From contig NZ_BJDO01000020.1 of assembly GCF_005405185.1 (NCBI RefSeq), positions 1 to 42,420 on the forward strand: 42,420 nt of DNA. Reading direction: 5' to 3'. The DNA is from Secundilactobacillus hailunensis. Its GTDB lineage: Bacteria; Bacillota; Bacilli; Lactobacillales; Lactobacillaceae. Positions 31,748 to 41,496 of this stretch are shown one piece after another (the first letter of the stretch is position 1; each line of letters starts with the position of its first letter). The notes under the pieces are model-generated. The model saw nothing but the letters and a program-made list of their open reading frames with translations, searched no databases and had not been told where the DNA came from. The position numbers and the translations under genes were made by a program.

Positions 31748-32578
31748 ATGACAGTGCAATTGAAAAATGGCTTTTTAAAACAACACGTAGACAATACAGT
31801 CTTCACCAATCAACCAGTTAAACTTTTGGTGGTCAACCTGATGCCAAACAAATTGGAAACTGAACGGCAATTTGTGCATTTATTTAGCCATTTATCCATG
31901 GATGTGGAAGTCACTTTTTTGCGGATGGCAACCCATCATAGCAAACACACACCAGAAGCTAAACTGCAGCAATTTTACGCCGTTTTGGCTGACATCTATG
32001 ACCGCCATTTTGATGGCATGGTTGTCACCGGTGCACCGGTAGAAGAACTTCAGTATAAACAAGTTGACTACTGGAATGAATTCAAAACACTTCTAAATTG
32101 GCGTCATGATCATGTTCGCGAATCAATCTTTGAATGTTGGGCCGCCCAAGCCGGTATCTATGCTGATTTTGGTATTAATAAACGAATCATCTCTCAAAAA
32201 TTATTCGGTGTTTATCGCTGCAGAATTGACCAGCAGACTGAACTGACAGCAGGATTCGACCAACTGTCAATGCCACAATCACGTCACACCACCCTTGGCC
32301 ACATTAACGATCCGCAATTGGACGTGTTAGCCAGTGATCCAGAAGCTGGTCCAGTAGTTCTGGCTTCTAAGCAGACTCATTCAACCTACCTTAGTGGTCA
32401 TCCAGAGTACGAAACCAACACTTTGTTTAATGAATTTAATCGCGACCGTGAAAAAGGCCTGCCAATTCAGCTGCCTAAAAACTACTTTTCTGCATCTAAA
32501 CCGACCAATACTTGGCAAAATGACAGCATCCGTTTGTACGATAATTGGGTGCACAGTTTGTTGCGGGTACGAGTTTAA
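31748..32578 (+). CDS. metA: Homoserine O-acyltransferase MetA family
   Basis: 276 residues. MetA (class I glutamine-amidotransferase-like fold) motifs: LVVNLMPNKLETERQFVHL, VVTGAPVE, catalytic Cys130 in ECWAAQAG, and the His/Glu pair in SGHPEYETNTLFNEF. The family acylates homoserine (succinyl or acetyl donor) at the entry to methionine synthesis; in some lactobacilli related proteins act on serine, so the donor and acceptor are not certain. About 25-30 residues shorter at the C-terminus than the E. coli enzyme. Start is ATG 31748, 9 bases after AAAGGAGG; an out-of-frame ATG lies at 31741. Controlled by the T-box leader immediately upstream. Confidence 0.93.
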   Translation: MTVQLKNGFLKQHVDNTVFTNQPVKLLVVNLMPNKLETERQFVHLFSHLSMDVEVTFLRMATHHSKHTPEAKLQQFYAVLADIYDRHFDGMVVTGAPVEELQYKQVDYWNEFKTLLNWRHDHVRESIFECWAAQAGIYADFGINKRIISQKLFGVYRCRIDQQTELTAGFDQLSMPQSRHTTLGHINDPQLDVLASDPEAGPVVLASKQTHSTYLSGHPEYETNTLFNEFNRDREKGLPIQLPKNYFSASKPTNTWQNDSIRLYDNWVHSLLRVRV

Positions 32579-32632
32579 ATACATAGCGGGCTTAACTTTT
32601 GATATGCAATATATTACTGCATGATGCTCTTC

Positions 32633-32662
32633 AGCTACACATTTTTATGCGTAGCTTTTTTA
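32633..32662 (+). terminator. Terminator of metA
   Basis: AGCTACACAT pairs with ATGCGTAGCT (one mismatch) across a TTTT loop, followed by TTTTTAT. Confidence 0.8.
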
Positions 32663-33338
32663 TTAGTTAATGTCGACAAAAATATGTAAGAAATAAAAAT
32701 ATTTTGATCTCCTAATCCCTCTTCTTTAAAGATATAACAACTATCTTAAATAAAAATAAGGTTAACCACTGATGAAATATTAAATACTCGTCCAAAAGTG
32801 CAGTAAGTTTTGCTATACTTATATTTACGTTAATTGTGGATGTGTTAGAGAAAAGCTGAAATGTGTAAAATACATAACAACCAATATTGGCTGATTAACA
32901 TTAGCTTAATTAGGGAAAAATAAACTTAGATTTTTTATGTCAACACTCTTTCAATATTTTCTTTTAATTTCAAAAACCGTTTTCGTACAAATTGACATAT
33001 TGAATTAATATTTAGAAAAATTTGTCTAGCAGTTTACTCGTATTTGAGAATGAGCATACAATTTTCTTAATCTTAATCGTGTCACCAATTACCATCTGAG
33101 TTAACTTTGATCACGGTGAATGGTAATTCATATTTTTCATAAGTCTGGAAGTGATAATAAAAATTTAACTTTAAATCTACGTGTTCAAAATATTTGATCC
33201 TGTTTTAATAGCTTAAATTTATCTAACCCTACCTACAAACCTAGATTCATGTGGGAGACAAGATGAAACGCTCATTAACTGCTACAACTAGTTTGAAGAT
33301 AAGCGCACTTATTTTATTTATATGAAGGGGAATATATA
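32663..33338. other. Long AT-rich intergenic region
   Basis: About 675 bases with no convincing gene. An inverted repeat AATTACCAT / ATGGTAATT brackets about 33094-33128, with GTCACC and CACGGTGA next to its arms. Presumed promoter region of the zinc-ribbon gene; otherwise nothing recognised. Confidence 0.45.
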
Positions 33339-34232
33339 GTGGAAAAACAATTTTGTGTCAAATGTGGTAAGGAGTTACCTAACGAAGCTGAATTTTGTCC
33401 GTACTGTGGCCTCAAGCAACCAGTCTTAAAAAAAGGATCTGTAACACCCGAGAAACAATACGAACGACCAACCGAAGTATTTTATCCTCAAAACAATGAC
33501 ACAAAGATAAATCAAAACGAAACTGGTGCGAAGAACATCGTTACACCTTCTTCTGAAACACCCAAAAAAGAATTTCATAATGAATTTAAACCTTACATTC
33601 CGAAAAAAGTCAAGCCTAAAAAGCCATGGTATAAACATGGACTGGCAATAGTTCTAGTTGCCGCACTCTTTCTTTTTGCCTTCGTATTAGCAAAAGATGC
33701 TATTAATGGTTCTAGTTCCACCACTGAAGCTGCGGGATCGTATGATAACAGCAATTCTAATGATTCAACTTCAGACGATTCAAGTTCTGACGATACAGAA
33801 GATTCGGATGATGACTCAGATTATGAAGATGAGGATTCAGACGATGACGACACTGGTGACTTTACTAATGACTCCGTTGCGGGCATTTCAGCTTCGGATT
33901 ATGATGCTACAGAAGCAGCCGGAAATACTTACTCGTATGGTGAACTGCTTAAATCAGACGATTACAATGGGGAATCATATAACATTACAAATGCCGAAGT
34001 CCTTCAAGCTGACGAAAACGACGGTGCAACTACTTTACTTGTGTATACGGATGAATACGTAGATGAAGTGTTCAAAATCTATTACCCTGATACCACTGAC
34101 GCTGTCAAAGACGACTACGTGACTGTAAAAGGTGTATTAGGCGATCGAGAAGAGTATGATACCCAAGCTGGTGGATCAAATACTGTACCTACAATTGTTG
34201 CTCAAGATGTCAGTATAACTGGCTCTGAATAA
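33339..34232 (+). CDS. Zinc-ribbon membrane protein with acidic linker and C-terminal OB-like domain
   Basis: 297 residues. Residues 1-24: zinc ribbon with Cys6, Cys9, Cys20 and Cys23 (CVKCG, CPYCG). 25-98: hydrophilic, lysine-rich at the end (PKKVKPKKPWYKHG). About 100-117: one transmembrane segment (LAIVLVAALFLFAFVLA). About 125-180: Ser/Asp/Glu low-complexity stretch, extremely acidic. About 195-297: a beta-rich domain (YGELLKSDDYNGESYNITNA, then VKDDYVTVKGVLGD) resembling tRNA_anti/OB-like domains of surface proteins. The ribbon would be cytoplasmic and the C-terminus outside. GTG start behind GAAGGGG. Common as an uncharacterised type in lactobacilli; function not known. Confidence 0.85.
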   Translation: MEKQFCVKCGKELPNEAEFCPYCGLKQPVLKKGSVTPEKQYERPTEVFYPQNNDTKINQNETGAKNIVTPSSETPKKEFHNEFKPYIPKKVKPKKPWYKHGLAIVLVAALFLFAFVLAKDAINGSSSTTEAAGSYDNSNSNDSTSDDSSSDDTEDSDDDSDYEDEDSDDDDTGDFTNDSVAGISASDYDATEAAGNTYSYGELLKSDDYNGESYNITNAEVLQADENDGATTLLVYTDEYVDEVFKIYYPDTTDAVKDDYVTVKGVLGDREEYDTQAGGSNTVPTIVAQDVSITGSE

Positions 34233-34324
34233 ATAACATATATTCATGACATTTTTTATTTTACAAATTAAGAAAAGTTTTGGATATCTCACAAATTACC
34301 AGAACTTTTTACATCATTCCACAA

Positions 34325-34356
34325 AAAAGGAATCCTGAATTCTCAGGATTCCTTTT
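34325..34356. terminator. Bidirectional terminator between the zinc-ribbon gene and guaA
   Basis: AAAAGGAATCCTGA and TCAGGATTCCTTTT form a perfect 14-bp stem with a 4-base loop; A and T tracts serve both strands. Confidence 0.9.
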
Positions 34357-34390
34357 AGTCTAATCTGATTCAATTTACCGAGCAGGAATC

Positions 34391-35941
34391 CTATTCCCAC
34401 TCCACCGTCGACGGCGGCTTGCTCGTAACATCATACACAATCCGGTTTACATGCTTAACTTCATTTACGATTCTAGTAGAAACCTTCGCCAGTACATTAT
34501 ATGGAATGTGCGCAAAGTCTGCGGTCATCCCATCGATAGAGGTTACGGCCCGGATACCGACTGTGTAGTCGTAAGTCCGGCCATCACCCATAACGCCGAC
34601 AGAACGGAAACCTGGTAAGACAGTAAAGTATTGCCAGATGTCGCGGTCTAAGCCGGCTTTTTTGATTTCATCCCGAAGAATGTAATCACTGTCGCGGACG
34701 ATTTCCAATTTTTCAGGCGTAATTTCACCGAGAACACGGATTCCTAGACCAGGGCCTGGGAATGGTTGACGCCAAACGAGGTCGGCAGGCATGCCGAGTT
34801 TCTCACCCAATTCACGGGCTTCATCCTTGAATAAGGTCCGCAATGGTTCGATCAACTGGAAGTGCATGTCCTTTGGCAGGCCACCAACGTTATGGTGCGA
34901 CTTGATGGTTTGTGCCGTATCAGTCCCAGATTCAACCACGTCGGTATACAGCGTCCCTTGTGCTAAGAAGTCGATACCATTCAGCTTTTTGGCTTCATCG
35001 TTAAAGACTTGGATGAACTCGTTACCGATGATTTTCCGCTTCTTTTCAGGGTCACTGACACCCTTCAGCTTGGACAAGAACCGGTCAGCAGCGTTAACTT
35101 CAACGATGTTCAGACCAAATTTACCCTTCAAACTGTTCATCACTTGGGATGCTTCGTTCTTTCGCAGCAGACCGTGGTCCACGAAGATGGAGGTCAGCTG
35201 GTTCCCGATAGCCTTGTGTAACAGCACACCAACAACGGATGAATCTACCCCGCCAGAAAGACCTAATAACACTTTCTTATTACCAACAGTTTTGCGAATA
35301 TGTGCGATCTGCAGATCAATGAAGTCATCCATTGACCAGTTCGCTTCAGCGTGGCACACGTCAAAGGCGAAGTGCTTCAGAATTTCGTTACCGTAATCCG
35401 TGTTACGAACTTCAGCATGGAACTGAATGCCATAGAAGTTACGATCCGTATCCTGCATAGCAGAAATTGGACAGTCACGACTGGTGGCAACATCCGTAAA
35501 GCCTTCAGGCACTTTGGTTACTAAGTCACCATGACTCATCCACACATTTTGTTCCTTAGGCGTGTTGGCAAATAACTTGGCGTCATCGCTGGTCACTGTG
35601 ATGGCTGCCCGACCGTATTGGCCGTTATCAGACTTCACTTGACCGCCAAGTGTGTAAGCCATTAACTGCATTCCGTAACAAATTCCCAGAATGGGGATCC
35701 CTAACTTGAAGATCTCAGGGTCGACTCGTAATGCATCCTCAGCGTAAACACTGTTGGGACCACCAGAGAAGATGATACCCTTGGGATTAAGAGCCTTAAC
35801 CTCGTCTGCCGTGATCGTGTGGGCCATCAATTCAGAATAGACACCCATGTCACGGATCCGACGGGTAATGAGCTGATTGTACTGTGAACCGAAGTCCAGC
35901 ACAATGATCTTATCAAAGGACGATAAATCCACCTTTGCCAA
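34391..35941 (-). CDS. guaA: GMP synthase (glutamine-hydrolysing)
   Basis: 516 residues. N-terminal class I glutaminase: [20 protein letters not shown], catalytic Cys88 in GICYGMQ and His in FHAEV. Then the ATP pyrophosphatase P-loop [11 protein letters not shown] and the C-terminal dimerisation domain ending KPPSTVEWE. It converts XMP, ATP and glutamine to GMP. Start taken as TTG 35941 ([11 protein letters not shown]), 6 bases after AAAGGTGTG and in line with family N-termini; the GTG nine bases upstream overlaps the ribosome binding site and an ATG in between is out of frame. Monocistronic, with its own promoter and PurBox. Confidence 0.97.
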   Translation of the reverse strand: MAKVDLSSFDKIIVLDFGSQYNQLITRRIRDMGVYSELMAHTITADEVKALNPKGIIFSGGPNSVYAEDALRVDPEIFKLGIPILGICYGMQLMAYTLGGQVKSDNGQYGRAAITVTSDDAKLFANTPKEQNVWMSHGDLVTKVPEGFTDVATSRDCPISAMQDTDRNFYGIQFHAEVRNTDYGNEILKHFAFDVCHAEANWSMDDFIDLQIAHIRKTVGNKKVLLGLSGGVDSSVVGVLLHKAIGNQLTSIFVDHGLLRKNEASQVMNSLKGKFGLNIVEVNAADRFLSKLKGVSDPEKKRKIIGNEFIQVFNDEAKKLNGIDFLAQGTLYTDVVESGTDTAQTIKSHHNVGGLPKDMHFQLIEPLRTLFKDEARELGEKLGMPADLVWRQPFPGPGLGIRVLGEITPEKLEIVRDSDYILRDEIKKAGLDRDIWQYFTVLPGFRSVGVMGDGRTYDYTVGIRAVTSIDGMTADFAHIPYNVLAKVSTRIVNEVKHVNRIVYDVTSKPPSTVEWE

Positions 35942-35990
35942 TCCATTCACACCTTTCTTATATCAAACAGGGTTTGAAACCATTAGTTAC

Positions 35991-36019
35991 ACTATACAGA
36001 TTGTTCTAATCACGGTCAA
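35991..36019 (-). promoter_or_regulatory. guaA promoter
   Basis: Minus strand: TTGACC (36019-36014), 17-base spacer, TATAGT (35996-35991), 50 bases upstream of the guaA start. Confidence 0.75.
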
Positions 36020-36040
36020 TCAAAATGAGCAAGTTTTAAT

Positions 36041-36060
36041 TGTTCGGCTTCTACCGAACA
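36041..36060. promoter_or_regulatory. PurBox-like PurR site upstream of guaA
   Basis: TGTTCGG-CTTCTA-CCGAACA: two inverted CCGAAC cores with AT flanks, as in PurR boxes of Firmicutes. It lies about 22 bases upstream of the guaA -35, a position compatible with PurR acting as activator as in Lactococcus. Confidence 0.75.
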
Positions 36061-36123
36061 TTTTAATCAAAGCGCCTCGTTCAACTTGTTAACGGTTACG
36101 TTTACCAGACATTTCTGTCAACA

Positions 36124-37047
36124 TTATGACTTTCGCAGCATTACTTGGTCAATAATGTGCTGCTCGCCCTTATGAATGATCATGTTCGCCCGACTGCGAG
36201 TCGGCAAAATATAATCTTCCAGGTTCGGCAGATCCACATTGAACCAAATACTCTTGGCCTCTTCTACCGCGTCTTTTAACGGCATCTTAGTATAGGAATG
36301 ATAGTAGTTATCCGGATCGTTTTCCGCCAGCTTCAGCAGGGCTTTAAACCGCTCCAGATACCATTCCTCAATCAATTTAGGCCGCGCGTCAACGTAAATG
36401 GAAAAGTCGGTAAAGTCCGAGACGTAGATCTGTTCCGAACTGGGTAGTTGCAGCGTGTTGATACCTTCAATGATCAGCACATCCGGCTGCTCGATCTCCT
36501 GCACCTCATTGGGCACGATGTCGTAGATTTTGTGGGAATAAACGGGGACCTCCATCAGCTGCTTGCCTGATTTAACGTCATTTAAAAAGGTAATCAGAGC
36601 CTTCATATCATAGCTTTCCGGAAACCCCTTGCGCGTGATCAGCCCGCGTTTTTTTAATTCTGCCGTGGAATACAGGAACCCATCAGTGGTGAGCATTTCA
36701 ATCCGCTGATCTGAAAAAAAGTGATTCAGCAGTACTTTTAGCAGCCGCGCCGTGGTACTCTTCCCCACCGCCACGCTACCGGCAATGCCAATGATATAGG
36801 GCACGTGCCGGGGCTGCTGGCGTAAAAAGCCGGCCTTAGAATCCTGCCACTCATCGAAGTGCTTGATCAGCAGCCTGAGATAGTGAACTAAGGGAATGTA
36901 AATATCCTGCACATCCTGCAGTGAGATGCGGTCATTAAAAGCCTTGATCTGTCTCAGACTCGCTTGAGTCAACGGTACTGATGCGTCCTGATAAAAGTCG
37001 CGCCATTCGCGTTTGCTAAATACATCGTAATTCATCAAATCCATCAT
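36124..37047 (-). CDS. coaA: Pantothenate kinase, type I (CoaA)
   Basis: 307 residues, the usual length. P-loop GSVAVGKS (90-97), TTDGFLY, IIEGINTLQ and the C-terminal Arg/Asn-rich segment (LPTRSRANMIIHKG) are typical of bacterial type I PanK. It phosphorylates pantothenate, the first step of CoA synthesis. Start is ATG 37047, 9 bases after TGAGG; an ATG 15 bases upstream has no ribosome binding site. Minus-strand gene, separated from guaA by the guaA control region. Confidence 0.95.
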   Translation of the reverse strand: MMDLMNYDVFSKREWRDFYQDASVPLTQASLRQIKAFNDRISLQDVQDIYIPLVHYLRLLIKHFDEWQDSKAGFLRQQPRHVPYIIGIAGSVAVGKSTTARLLKVLLNHFFSDQRIEMLTTDGFLYSTAELKKRGLITRKGFPESYDMKALITFLNDVKSGKQLMEVPVYSHKIYDIVPNEVQEIEQPDVLIIEGINTLQLPSSEQIYVSDFTDFSIYVDARPKLIEEWYLERFKALLKLAENDPDNYYHSYTKMPLKDAVEEAKSIWFNVDLPNLEDYILPTRSRANMIIHKGEQHIIDQVMLRKS

Positions 37048-37148
37048 TCGTGTCAGCCTCATTATATTCCGTAAATACTAAATTGAATCCTATTATACAC
37101 GAGCCATCTGGTAAGCGCTATATCATAAACACAATAACCGCTGATGAT

Positions 37149-37189
37149 TTAAAAGCGACCGGATCACTAACGGATCCAATCGCTTTTTA
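37149..37189. terminator. Terminator of the helD gene
   Basis: AAAAGCGA ... GGATC pairs with GATCC ... TCGCTTTT. Lies directly downstream of helD on the minus strand and upstream of coaA. Confidence 0.8.
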
Positions 37190-37216
37190 AACCTATTTTA
37201 ACGCCTCTGATAAGCC

Positions 37217-39511
37217 CTATTCCCTGACATACTCATCCGTTGGCACCGTGTCAAACAACGGCGATAAAGTCCCCGTTGCCAGCACGGTCAGCTGATGCAT
37301 CGCCCGTGAACAGATGGTGTACAGCAATTGTCGTTCGCCATCGTCATGGTAAGTCTGATCAGAAGCTTCCCAGACGATCACCGCGTCAAATTCCAAGCCT
37401 TTGGCAAGAAAGGATGGCACGACAATAATACCTGGTGCCAGCCGCTGATTTTCCGACTGGATCAAAGTAGCTTTAACGCCGGCATCATGCAGTGCTTTGG
37501 CGAGATTCCGGCATTCCGCTAACGTCTTGCCGATAATCGCTGTAGTCTCTTTTTCATGGTTATTTTCTTTAAGCTGCTTGATCAGCCGGTTTAACGTTGC
37601 TTGGCGGTCTGGCTGCACGCTGATGACTGGCAGCGCGCCGTTACGGTCAAAGGCCTTCACCGCTTCACCGTTGACCAGAATATGGCGGGTAAAGTCGGTG
37701 ATCTGCTCCGTTGACCGGTAGGATTGCGTCAGCTGCACGACCCGGGTCTTTTCCGGATCGAACATGGTACTCAGCTCGCTTAGTAAGGTCTTACTGTTTT
37801 CCTTGGTAAAGATAGCCTGGTTCAGATCCCCTAACAGGGTGAACTTGGCACGTGGAAAGCTAAACTTCAGGTAAGCCAGTTGGAACGGTGTGTAGTCTTG
37901 AATTTCATCAATGAAGACGTAGCGCATCTCTTTTTCACCCTTGTGGCCCGTCATCTTATCGTACAAATAGAGATAGGGTGAAATGTTGCTCAGCGTTAAT
38001 TTAGCCTGCTTAAGTTCTGTAATGGCTCGCTCAACGCTGGCCTTCCAGTCAGCCTTGGTAATGCCATAATCATCCAAATTAATGATGGCCGGAATACTGC
38101 GCAGCATATGGATCATTTGACCGTTGATACTCAAGAAACGGTTACGCACCACCGCTTGGCGAATAGGTGCAAAGGCCTTCATGACGATCTTACGGGCGTA
38201 GAACTTGTATTCCTTGTCGGCGTCTTCGATTTCTTTTGGATCTTCACCCTTCATCTGGTTCATTTCTTCGGTGCTGAGATCTTGAACGGCCTGTTCAACC
38301 CACTTGGCGCGCATTTCAGAACTGATTCGCCGGTTAAGCAGCTTGATCAACTGCTCCCGCGTGCCATCTAAACGGTTGAATAGCCGGTAATTTTCATTAA
38401 AACTGTAATAAATGTCGTGAATCTTTTCCTTAGTAAAGAACGGTTTCCCCTTGAAGTTGATGTTGCGGAAGATCATGTCCTCTTTTTCCAAATGGTTGGC
38501 ATACGCAGTAACGGCATTGTAAAAGGCCAGACTGCCCTTTAGTGAGTCGATGCGTTCTTCAGCCGGACTGTAATCCTCGTTGAAGCGTTGCGCCAGCGTT
38601 TCCACTGACAGCTTAGGGACCCGGTGGCCGGTATATTGATAATAAGTCATCTGAACCATATTTTGCTCACCAAGTTCTGGTAACACTTGGTTGATATAGT
38701 CGTTAAATAATTGGTTAGGTGAGAACAGGATCACTTGGCCAGAAGTTAATTTCCCGCGATAACGGTACAGCAGCCAAGCAACACGCTGCAGTACGGCCGC
38801 GGTCTTCCCAGAACCGGCTGCCCCTTGAACGAACAGCAGGTCGGACTTGGTATCACGAATGATCTGGTTTTGCTCTTTTTGAATGGTGGTCACGATACTC
38901 TTCATCTTAGTATCGGACTTTTCACTCAGCGCATCCAGCAGCATCGCGTCACCCACGGCTTCTTCGGTGTCAAAGACCGTTTTGATCTTCCCGTCTGCGA
39001 TCTGGAACTGACGCTTCAGCTTCAGATTGACCGTTTGCTCGCCATCGGGCGTCTGGTAGGTCACGTTGCCGAGTCCGCCATCGTAATAAACACTAGAAAT
39101 CGGCGCACGCCAGTCATATACTAGAAAACGATCAGGTTCATCCGAAAACGATGCCAATCCAATATAGATCGCCTCAGTTTTGGGTTCGCCCTCTTCATGA
39201 AAATCGATCCGCGCAAAATACGGGGTCTTCTCCATTTTCTTCAACGTATTTAATTCATCGGTGGCATGCTGCCAGCTATTTTGACGCTCGTTTAACTGTT
39301 GCTGCTGCTGATGAACGGACAGGCCGGTTTCCATGATGCCTTCGTAGGAATCGGTCTTTAGCCGCAATTCGTTGACCAGGTTGTTACGAATACCCGATTC
39401 ATCCGACTTTGCGTTGTCGATTCGTTCTTGCGATTTAGCCTGAGCAATTTTAATCTTATCAATGACCACATCTAAATGTGCTTGTTCTTGCTGTTTAATC
39501 GTCTCTGCCAT
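37217..39511 (-). CDS. helD: HelD-type RNA polymerase recycling ATPase (UvrD/Rep-like)
   Basis: 764 residues. N-terminal coiled coil (about 1-95) that in HelD probes the polymerase secondary channel; then YDWRAPISSVYYD, Walker A FVQGAAGSGKT (about 227-237), motif II FIDEIQDYTPFQ, motif III LLGDLNQAIF, QLTQSYRST, and the C-terminal EFDAVIVWEAS and LYTICSRAMHQL. The YDWRAP segment between the coiled coil and the P-loop separates HelD from true UvrD/PcrA. HelD releases stalled RNA polymerase from nucleic acid using ATP. ATG follows GGAGG at 5 bases. Divergent from the antiporter gene. Confidence 0.93.
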   Translation of the reverse strand: MAETIKQQEQAHLDVVIDKIKIAQAKSQERIDNAKSDESGIRNNLVNELRLKTDSYEGIMETGLSVHQQQQQLNERQNSWQHATDELNTLKKMEKTPYFARIDFHEEGEPKTEAIYIGLASFSDEPDRFLVYDWRAPISSVYYDGGLGNVTYQTPDGEQTVNLKLKRQFQIADGKIKTVFDTEEAVGDAMLLDALSEKSDTKMKSIVTTIQKEQNQIIRDTKSDLLFVQGAAGSGKTAAVLQRVAWLLYRYRGKLTSGQVILFSPNQLFNDYINQVLPELGEQNMVQMTYYQYTGHRVPKLSVETLAQRFNEDYSPAEERIDSLKGSLAFYNAVTAYANHLEKEDMIFRNINFKGKPFFTKEKIHDIYYSFNENYRLFNRLDGTREQLIKLLNRRISSEMRAKWVEQAVQDLSTEEMNQMKGEDPKEIEDADKEYKFYARKIVMKAFAPIRQAVVRNRFLSINGQMIHMLRSIPAIINLDDYGITKADWKASVERAITELKQAKLTLSNISPYLYLYDKMTGHKGEKEMRYVFIDEIQDYTPFQLAYLKFSFPRAKFTLLGDLNQAIFTKENSKTLLSELSTMFDPEKTRVVQLTQSYRSTEQITDFTRHILVNGEAVKAFDRNGALPVISVQPDRQATLNRLIKQLKENNHEKETTAIIGKTLAECRNLAKALHDAGVKATLIQSENQRLAPGIIVVPSFLAKGLEFDAVIVWEASDQTYHDDGERQLLYTICSRAMHQLTVLATGTLSPLFDTVPTDEYVRE

Positions 39512-39613
39512 AGCGCCCTCCAGTCATAAATTCGATAGTCTAGTATAGCACTAATTACATCTAATAAGAAACAATCGCGCTTCATTAAAATCCTTTAAAT
39601 TCGAGGTAATATT

Positions 39614-41470
39614 ATGGATCAACTTTCATTAGTCATTATTCTGTTAGCTGCACTGGTTATTCCGCTGATCATGGCCCGGTTTAAATTAACCTTGCTGCCC
39701 ACCGCGGTCATCGAGATCATCGTTGGGGTGATCTTGGGTCCCAGCCTGTTAAACATTATTCACGGCAACGCCACGCTGAGTATGTTGAAAGACGTCGGTG
39801 TGATCGTGCTGTTGTTCTTAAGCGGGCTAGAAATTGACTTTAGCCTGTTTAGCCGCAAGCGCAATGAACTGACCCCGCTGGAACAAAAGCAGTCCGTCAA
39901 TGCGCCCAAGTATTCACCGGTAGCCTTGGCGTTCATGAGTTATGCCACGATCATCGCAATGGCATTCATCCTCGCCGGACTGTTAAAGTTCTCAGGACTG
40001 TTCTCCGACCTGTGGCTGGCCATGATCTTATTTATGACCATTTCACTGGGGATTGTTATTGCAGCCCTGAAGGAAAAGGAACTGCTAAGTAAACCCTTTG
40101 GCCAAACCATTTTACTGATTTCAGCATTAGGTGAAGTGGTACCCATGCTGGGGCTAACGTTCTACGCTTCCGTCTACAGCCCGACTTCTAAGTCACTGTG
40201 GCTCTTGCTGCTGATTTTATTGGCCGCCGCGGTATTAGTTTGGCGGTTTCAACCGTTCTTCAAATTCTTTGACCGCATCAATAAATCCACGACTCAATTG
40301 GACGTCCGGCTGTCGTTTTTCGTCATTGTGTTATTAGTCACCATTGCCGAATCCGTCGGTGCTGAAGGCATCCTGGGGGCGTTCTTAGCCGGGATCGTCA
40401 TCAAGCTGCTGCAGCCTCACGAAGAAACTAAAGTCCGGCTAGACTCCATTGGCTATGGCTTCTTTATCCCGATCTTCTTCATTATGAGCGGTGTGGGATT
40501 GAACCTGCGAACCCTGCTGGCTGATCCGAAAACCTTAATTCTAATTCCCGTTTTCCTAATTGCTTATTTAGTGGCTAAAATTGCCGTGTACCCAGTTCTG
40601 CGGCTCCGGTTCAAAGGTGGTAACGCCTTTGCCGGAACAGCCATGGCCACCACTACACTGACCGTTGTGCTAGCCATTTTGCAAGTCGCTCAGCATTTGC
40701 ATCGCATTACCGCTCAACAATCTGGCGCCTTCCTGTTAGCTGCCATTCTTACCTGCGTGATTGGCCCGTTGATTTTCAACAGCCGTTACAGCGTGGAGCC
40801 CGCCGATGCTAAACCGCTCAACGTGCATTTTATCGGCACCAACCTGCTGACCGTGCCCGTTGCACAGCAGTTAACGGAAAACGGCTACGATATCCATATG
40901 TATACGGATCAGGAACGTAACTACCGGGCCTTTAACAGTGAAATCGACGTGCATTTGCTGGAAAACCTCGTTCCTGACGATTTGGTTGACCAAGACGTGT
41001 TCGACACTGACATTATGGTTCTTGGTCAAAGTAACTCCAAGGAAAACTACCGTTTAGCTAAATCAGCTAAACAATACGGTGTGCCACGAGTAATTGCCAG
41101 ATTCGAAGATCCTAATATTTTGGATGAACGTAAAGATACCTTAACCGAAATGGGCGTGGAAGTTTACAGTACGCCTGACGTGCAGATCAGTATGCTGCGA
41201 AGTTTGATTGAAACGCCATCGACAATCGAACTGCTTACCTCAACCACGGCCTCGGTCTACGAAGTTCAACTGCGTAATCACAAGTACGTTGATATTCAGG
41301 TTCGCAATCTGCCCTTCATTGATGACATCACCATCGCCCAAATTTACCGTGATCAACGTTTCGTTCGGCCTAGTGGTGATACGCCACTGAAACTAAACGA
41401 CCGGATTCTCTTCACCAGTAACAAGCAAGATTCAGCCCGGATTCGCCAAGAACTGGGTAAACTCAACTAA
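39614..41470 (+). CDS. Monovalent cation:proton antiporter (CPA2/KefB-like) with TrkA-N and TrkA-C domains
   Basis: 618 residues. Residues 1 to about 385: 12-13 hydrophobic segments of a CPA2 exchanger (LPTAVIEIIVGVILGPSLL, GVIVLLFLSGLEIDFSLF, GAFLAGIVIKLL). About 398-510: Rossmann-like TrkA-N domain beginning NVHFIGTNLLTVPVAQQL, the place where NAD(H) or nucleotides gate transport. About 530-618: TrkA-C (YEVQLRNHKYVDIQVRNLPF). It exchanges K+ or Na+ for protons. ATG is preceded by GAGGTAA. The following phosphatase gene starts 26 bases later, so the two are probably cotranscribed. Confidence 0.92.
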   Translation: MDQLSLVIILLAALVIPLIMARFKLTLLPTAVIEIIVGVILGPSLLNIIHGNATLSMLKDVGVIVLLFLSGLEIDFSLFSRKRNELTPLEQKQSVNAPKYSPVALAFMSYATIIAMAFILAGLLKFSGLFSDLWLAMILFMTISLGIVIAALKEKELLSKPFGQTILLISALGEVVPMLGLTFYASVYSPTSKSLWLLLLILLAAAVLVWRFQPFFKFFDRINKSTTQLDVRLSFFVIVLLVTIAESVGAEGILGAFLAGIVIKLLQPHEETKVRLDSIGYGFFIPIFFIMSGVGLNLRTLLADPKTLILIPVFLIAYLVAKIAVYPVLRLRFKGGNAFAGTAMATTTLTVVLAILQVAQHLHRITAQQSGAFLLAAILTCVIGPLIFNSRYSVEPADAKPLNVHFIGTNLLTVPVAQQLTENGYDIHMYTDQERNYRAFNSEIDVHLLENLVPDDLVDQDVFDTDIMVLGQSNSKENYRLAKSAKQYGVPRVIARFEDPNILDERKDTLTEMGVEVYSTPDVQISMLRSLIETPSTIELLTSTTASVYEVQLRNHKYVDIQVRNLPFIDDITIAQIYRDQRFVRPSGDTPLKLNDRILFTSNKQDSARIRQELGKLN

Positions 41471-41496
41471 TAATCTATTATCGGAGGCAACAACCA

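Noticed and set aside
34791-35396. Long plus-strand frame of 201 codons opposite guaA
   Set aside because: Antisense shadow of a fully conserved guaA; composition is Ser/Phe-rich, with no ribosome binding site.
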